This document shows, piece by piece, positions 5,729-8,318 of a stretch of 8,318 bases of DNA. The notes beneath the pieces were generated by a model. The model was not told the origin of the DNA. It did not search any database and worked only from the letters and a program-made list of their open reading frames with translations. Source of the DNA: Alphaproteobacteria bacterium. GTDB taxonomy: Bacteria; Pseudomonadota; Alphaproteobacteria; Micavibrionales; Micavibrionaceae. How positions within the stretch are numbered: position 1 is the stretch's first letter; each line of letters begins with the position of its first letter. The stretch lies in assembly GCA_023301785.1 (NCBI GenBank), contig JALZUF010000071.1, forward strand, positions 1-8,318. The letters are read 5' to 3'. A program made the position numbers and the translations under genes.

Positions 5729-7000
5729 ATGGCGAATATAGATCACGACACAAACGTCGTAACTTTTAGTAATAAATATGGCATATGCACAGATGTTGCC
5801 CCAGAAATGGGAACAGCCCAAGAAGGGGCAGATTTGTTCCAAGGGCCTAATCCTCCTTATGGACGTGGTGGCGGAACGCCAGCGGCAAGATATCTAAATC
5901 AGCAAATTCTACAACATGTACTTAAGACGAATGTAACAGAAGGGGCTTTTGCTCCTATTATTGTGACATGTCCTAATGGGCAATCAGCCAACCAGCTTGC
6001 GTTTAGAGGCTTGTATGGTGGTGACCTCTTAGCTTCCAACGATATTTTCGGCACAACGAATGCTGCTATAGCTGCTTATAGTCGGTTTGGTGGTAACGTC
6101 GCGAGGGTTTCGGCGACGGATACGGCAGGGTGGTTAGATCGTATGAATGGGAGTAAACCACCTACGGCCTTGTTTGCGGAGCTTCCCTCAAATCCATTAG
6201 CACGCGTTCCAGATTTAGACGCTTTAAGTGATGACGCAAAAGAAAACGGTATCACCCGTATCTTCGATATTACGTTAGCCTTGGGTTTTTCTAAATTAGA
6301 TATTTTAAAATATGCGGATGTCGTGACGATGTCATTGAGTAAGCAGGGCGGCGGCGGTCAAAATCTGTATATGGGCGGCGCTGTTGCGACGGTGAGGGAT
6401 GCTGTAACGCAAGAGCAGGCGCATCGTTTATCTGAACTTCCTCATTATTTTAATAATGCTAACGGCGAGTTGGTAATTCCTGAAAATCCGTTAGGGGCAC
6501 TTATTAACAAAATTGGTATGACTGAAGGTGGGAATTCAATTGTCCCTGTTGTTGCTATTGATATAGGTGACTCTATGGAAGAGCTTGAGGCACGTGTGGC
6601 ACAAATGTGTGAAAACGCCAGAATGGTTGCTGAAATTTTAGAGGCGCATCCTAAAAAGGTGGAACGTGTTCAGCTGGCTGGATATAAAACCGATCCAGAA
6701 AATGATGAACGCTTTAGAGAATATTTAGGGCCAAATGCTTTCATGCTTTCGTTCGATGTATTAGGTGAATTTAAAAACGCTGGAGATTATATTAACGCGG
6801 GTGAGCATTCACATTCTGTTCAATTAGGACAAAAACAAACAGCCGTCTCAGTTCCTGCCCAAAGTACGCAACGTCAAAAACCAAAAGACCAAAGGGAAGC
6901 GATGGGTGTTAATGACAATACTGTTCGTTTTTCAACTGGCTGTGAAGATCCGAATGTTCTGGAACGACAAGTCGTAAGCGCATTGCAACTTATTAGATAA
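5729..7000 (+). CDS. Divergent PLP-dependent enzyme of the Cys/Met metabolism family
   Basis: This 423-residue protein matches the fold-type I Cys/Met metabolism family (cystathionine gamma-synthase, beta- and gamma-lyases, O-acetylhomoserine sulfhydrylases), which is cytosolic and uses pyridoxal phosphate. The family landmarks are in order: YGR at 44-46 (phosphate-binding YxR), D180 in FDITLALG (pyridine nitrogen), K205 in SLSKQGGGG (the Schiff-base lysine) and R400 in VRFSTGCED (substrate carboxylate). The length is typical. It diverges at other conserved places: the usual NPT after YxR is GGGTP, the LYGGTY segment is IFGTTN so the ring-stacking tyrosine is F107, and the lysine is followed by a glycine run. 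The exact reaction therefore cannot be assigned. The start is fixed by GGGAGG with a 5-nt gap. It follows the propeller-RTX gene by 67 nt, possibly with its own promoter, and converges on flgE. It has no evident functional link to the flagellar genes. Confidence 0.88.
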   Translation: MANIDHDTNVVTFSNKYGICTDVAPEMGTAQEGADLFQGPNPPYGRGGGTPAARYLNQQILQHVLKTNVTEGAFAPIIVTCPNGQSANQLAFRGLYGGDLLASNDIFGTTNAAIAAYSRFGGNVARVSATDTAGWLDRMNGSKPPTALFAELPSNPLARVPDLDALSDDAKENGITRIFDITLALGFSKLDILKYADVVTMSLSKQGGGGQNLYMGGAVATVRDAVTQEQAHRLSELPHYFNNANGELVIPENPLGALINKIGMTEGGNSIVPVVAIDIGDSMEELEARVAQMCENARMVAEILEAHPKKVERVQLAGYKTDPENDERFREYLGPNAFMLSFDVLGEFKNAGDYINAGEHSHSVQLGQKQTAVSVPAQSTQRQKPKDQREAMGVNDNTVRFSTGCEDPNVLERQVVSALQLIR

Positions 7001-7005
7001 AAAAA

Positions 7006-7048
7006 CCCTGGACGGCTTTTCGATTTCTCGAAGGGGGGCTGTCCAGGG
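7006..7048 (-). terminator. Terminator between the PLP enzyme gene and flgE
   Basis: CCCTGGAC (7006-7013) pairs with GTCCAGGG (7041-7048), with an inner stem TTCGA/TCGAA (7019-7023 with 7028-7032). On the minus strand it is followed by a run of at least seven U (A 6999-7005), making it a strong terminator for flgE about 35 nt past its stop. On the plus strand the trailing sequence CGCTTTATT is a weaker U tract, so it may also end the PLP enzyme transcript. The A tract overlaps that gene's TAA stop. Confidence 0.85.
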
Positions 7049-7083
7049 CGCTTTATTGCTAAGAGGTCTAGTTAAGAGATATT

Positions 7084-8318
7084 CTATCTCAGTCTTAGCA
7101 AATCTTCTGTCATCTGATCGACGGTTGTGACCACTTTGGTATTCGCAGAGTAGGCACGCTGCGTAATAATCAATTTGGTGAACTCGTCAGCCAGATCCAC
7201 GTTTGATTGTTCAATGGAGGCTGTTTCTAAGAAACCTGCTTGCGATACGCCTGCTTCCTGCAGTAATGGTGTTCCTGACTCCGCGCTTTCTACATACGAT
7301 GTCGCAGAAATCTCTTGCAAGTTCGTGGCACTAGGGAATGTCACGATAGGTAATTTATAAAGTCTAGAGAGTGTTCCGTTTGAGAAACGTGCATTCACGA
7401 AACCTTCACGGTCAATTTCTAGTCCTGTCTTAAGTCCAAGCTCAGCACCGTTTTGCGACGCAACGCTTACGTTGTACAAGCCAGAGAATTGTGTGTGACC
7501 GTCAATGTTAATATTGATGTCTTGTGTTTCAGAGCCATTGCCCCAATCTACGTTACGCAATTCAATGTCTGTGTTTCCGTCCAAGTCAGCTTGAGCGTTT
7601 AACGAGCCATCTCTGTTAAAGTTGATGAAACCTTGTGACAATGGTTCAGCACCATTTGGTCCAACAACATTTACTTGCCACCAACCACGTGAGTTATAGG
7701 CACTTGAGATTGGGAATGTGTAAGGGTCATTCGCTAGGTCTGGATATACAGGGCTGTCGAATGGAGGGACGGCAATGTTATCTGCTGGAAGCGCACCACT
7801 TGGTGTTACTGTTGCACCACTTACGATACCTAAGTCATCAAGGATAGTACTAGCACCATCGTTTGTTACTGTTAGGTCAACTGTTGGGTCGATTGCAGCA
7901 ATAACAAGTTGTCCGTCTGGGTTTAGGAAGCCTTCAATAAGACCGCCACCGCCTGCGTTGTTAATGCCTTCAAGGATATCGTTTAATGTTGTTACGTCAT
8001 CAACTGATCCACCGATAGGAACACTAACTGTTGTCGCACCACCATTGATAGACACAGTGAAAGAGTCACCTGTTGCAATTGAAAGAGGGGCATCACTTAA
8101 GATGTCTGCTTCTTCCAAATCATCAACGGCAGAAACTTGAACAGCTTGTGGGCCATTAATTTTGATGTACTCAAAAGTAACGTCTTGCGGCGCACCAAGT
8201 GAGTCATAAACACGCAATGTTCTTGAGTAATCTAAGTTTTGCGTAGGGAAAGGTACAACTTGCTCGTCTGGAAGGACGGCAGCGTAATCAACTTGTCTAG
8301 ACACTTCGTCTGCGTTCA
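7084..8318 (-). CDS. flgE: Flagellar hook protein FlgE, C-terminal part (cut by window edge)
   Basis: About 410 residues of FlgE are visible, the protein that polymerises into the flexible hook between the basal body and the filament. Counting from the GTG at 8302-8304, residues 29-45 carry the TLRVYDSLGAPQDVTFEY segment typical of FlgE, and 360-406 carry the rod/hook C-terminal helix (SIEQSNVDLADEF, ITQRAYSANTKV, MTEDLLRLR). Residues about 55-205 are an insert not found in short hook proteins; part of it (66-164) resembles the flagellin hook IN motif and the flagellin insert in this window. The reading frame stays open to the edge (codons before that GTG read N-A-D-E), so GTG is an internal valine and the true start, with the N-terminal rod domain, lies beyond 8318. 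There is no cysteine. The stop is TAG, followed by a strong terminator, so this is the last gene of its transcript. Confidence 0.95.
   Translation of the reverse strand, partial: NADEVSRQVDYAAVLPDEQVVPFPTQNLDYSRTLRVYDSLGAPQDVTFEYIKINGPQAVQVSAVDDLEEADILSDAPLSIATGDSFTVSINGGATTVSVPIGGSVDDVTTLNDILEGINNAGGGGLIEGFLNPDGQLVIAAIDPTVDLTVTNDGASTILDDLGIVSGATVTPSGALPADNIAVPPFDSPVYPDLANDPYTFPISSAYNSRGWWQVNVVGPNGAEPLSQGFINFNRDGSLNAQADLDGNTDIELRNVDWGNGSETQDININIDGHTQFSGLYNVSVASQNGAELGLKTGLEIDREGFVNARFSNGTLSRLYKLPIVTFPSATNLQEISATSYVESAESGTPLLQEAGVSQAGFLETASIEQSNVDLADEFTKLIITQRAYSANTKVVTTVDQMTEDLLRLR

Noticed and set aside
7775..8140. Plus-strand open frame opposite flgE
   Set aside because: It is the antisense shadow of the FlgE insert; no start signal and no recognisable protein.
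8302..8304. GTG as the start codon of the hook gene
   Set aside because: The frame continues open to the window edge, the N-terminal rod domain of FlgE is missing, and no ribosome binding site precedes it.

Overview
The window looks like a chromosomal piece of a motile, AT-leaning alphaproteobacterium. The flagellin is of the alphaproteobacterial type (N-terminus starting MSGDIVLSAALRNN, C-terminus ending SVLRLF). The region upstream of it holds an exact TTAA-N7-TTAA box, the recognition pattern of the alphaproteobacterial cell-cycle regulator CtrA. The order Micavibrionales or a Rhodospirillales relative is possible, but that is recalled resemblance, not a search result.

Layout, left to right. 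10-1344 (-): a 444-residue RTX (calcium-binding nonapeptide) protein with a type I secretion C-terminal domain. 1345-1622: intergenic, with a strong flagellin terminator and several inverted repeats. 1623-3272 (-): a 549-residue flagellin with an enlarged variable region. 3273-3597: a divergent 325-base regulatory region. 3598-5661 (+): a 687-residue secreted protein in which a seven-repeat FG-GAP-like beta-propeller sits inside an RTX array, ending in the same type I secretion module as the first gene. 5662-5728: a short gap with a promoter candidate and a hairpin covering the next gene's ribosome binding site. 5729-7000 (+): a divergent PLP-dependent enzyme of the Cys/Met metabolism family. 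7001-7083: a terminator between convergent genes. 7084-8318 (-): the C-terminal part of flagellar hook protein FlgE, running off the right edge.

The common theme is the cell exterior. Two genes encode flagellar structural proteins (filament, hook) and two encode predicted type I secretion substrates. None of these four proteins contains a cysteine in the visible sequence, whereas the cytosolic PLP enzyme does. Flagellin and FlgE both carry an inserted domain resembling the flagellin/hook IN motif. The flagellin and propeller-RTX genes share one divergent control region. No type I transporter genes (ABC protein, membrane fusion protein, TolC) are visible, so the export machinery must be encoded elsewhere.

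The most interesting points are the nested architecture of the propeller-RTX protein, the shared control region with a CtrA-type box and a palindrome in a promoter spacer, and the possible promoter-dependent translation of the PLP enzyme gene. None of these establishes a wholly new system from sequence alone.
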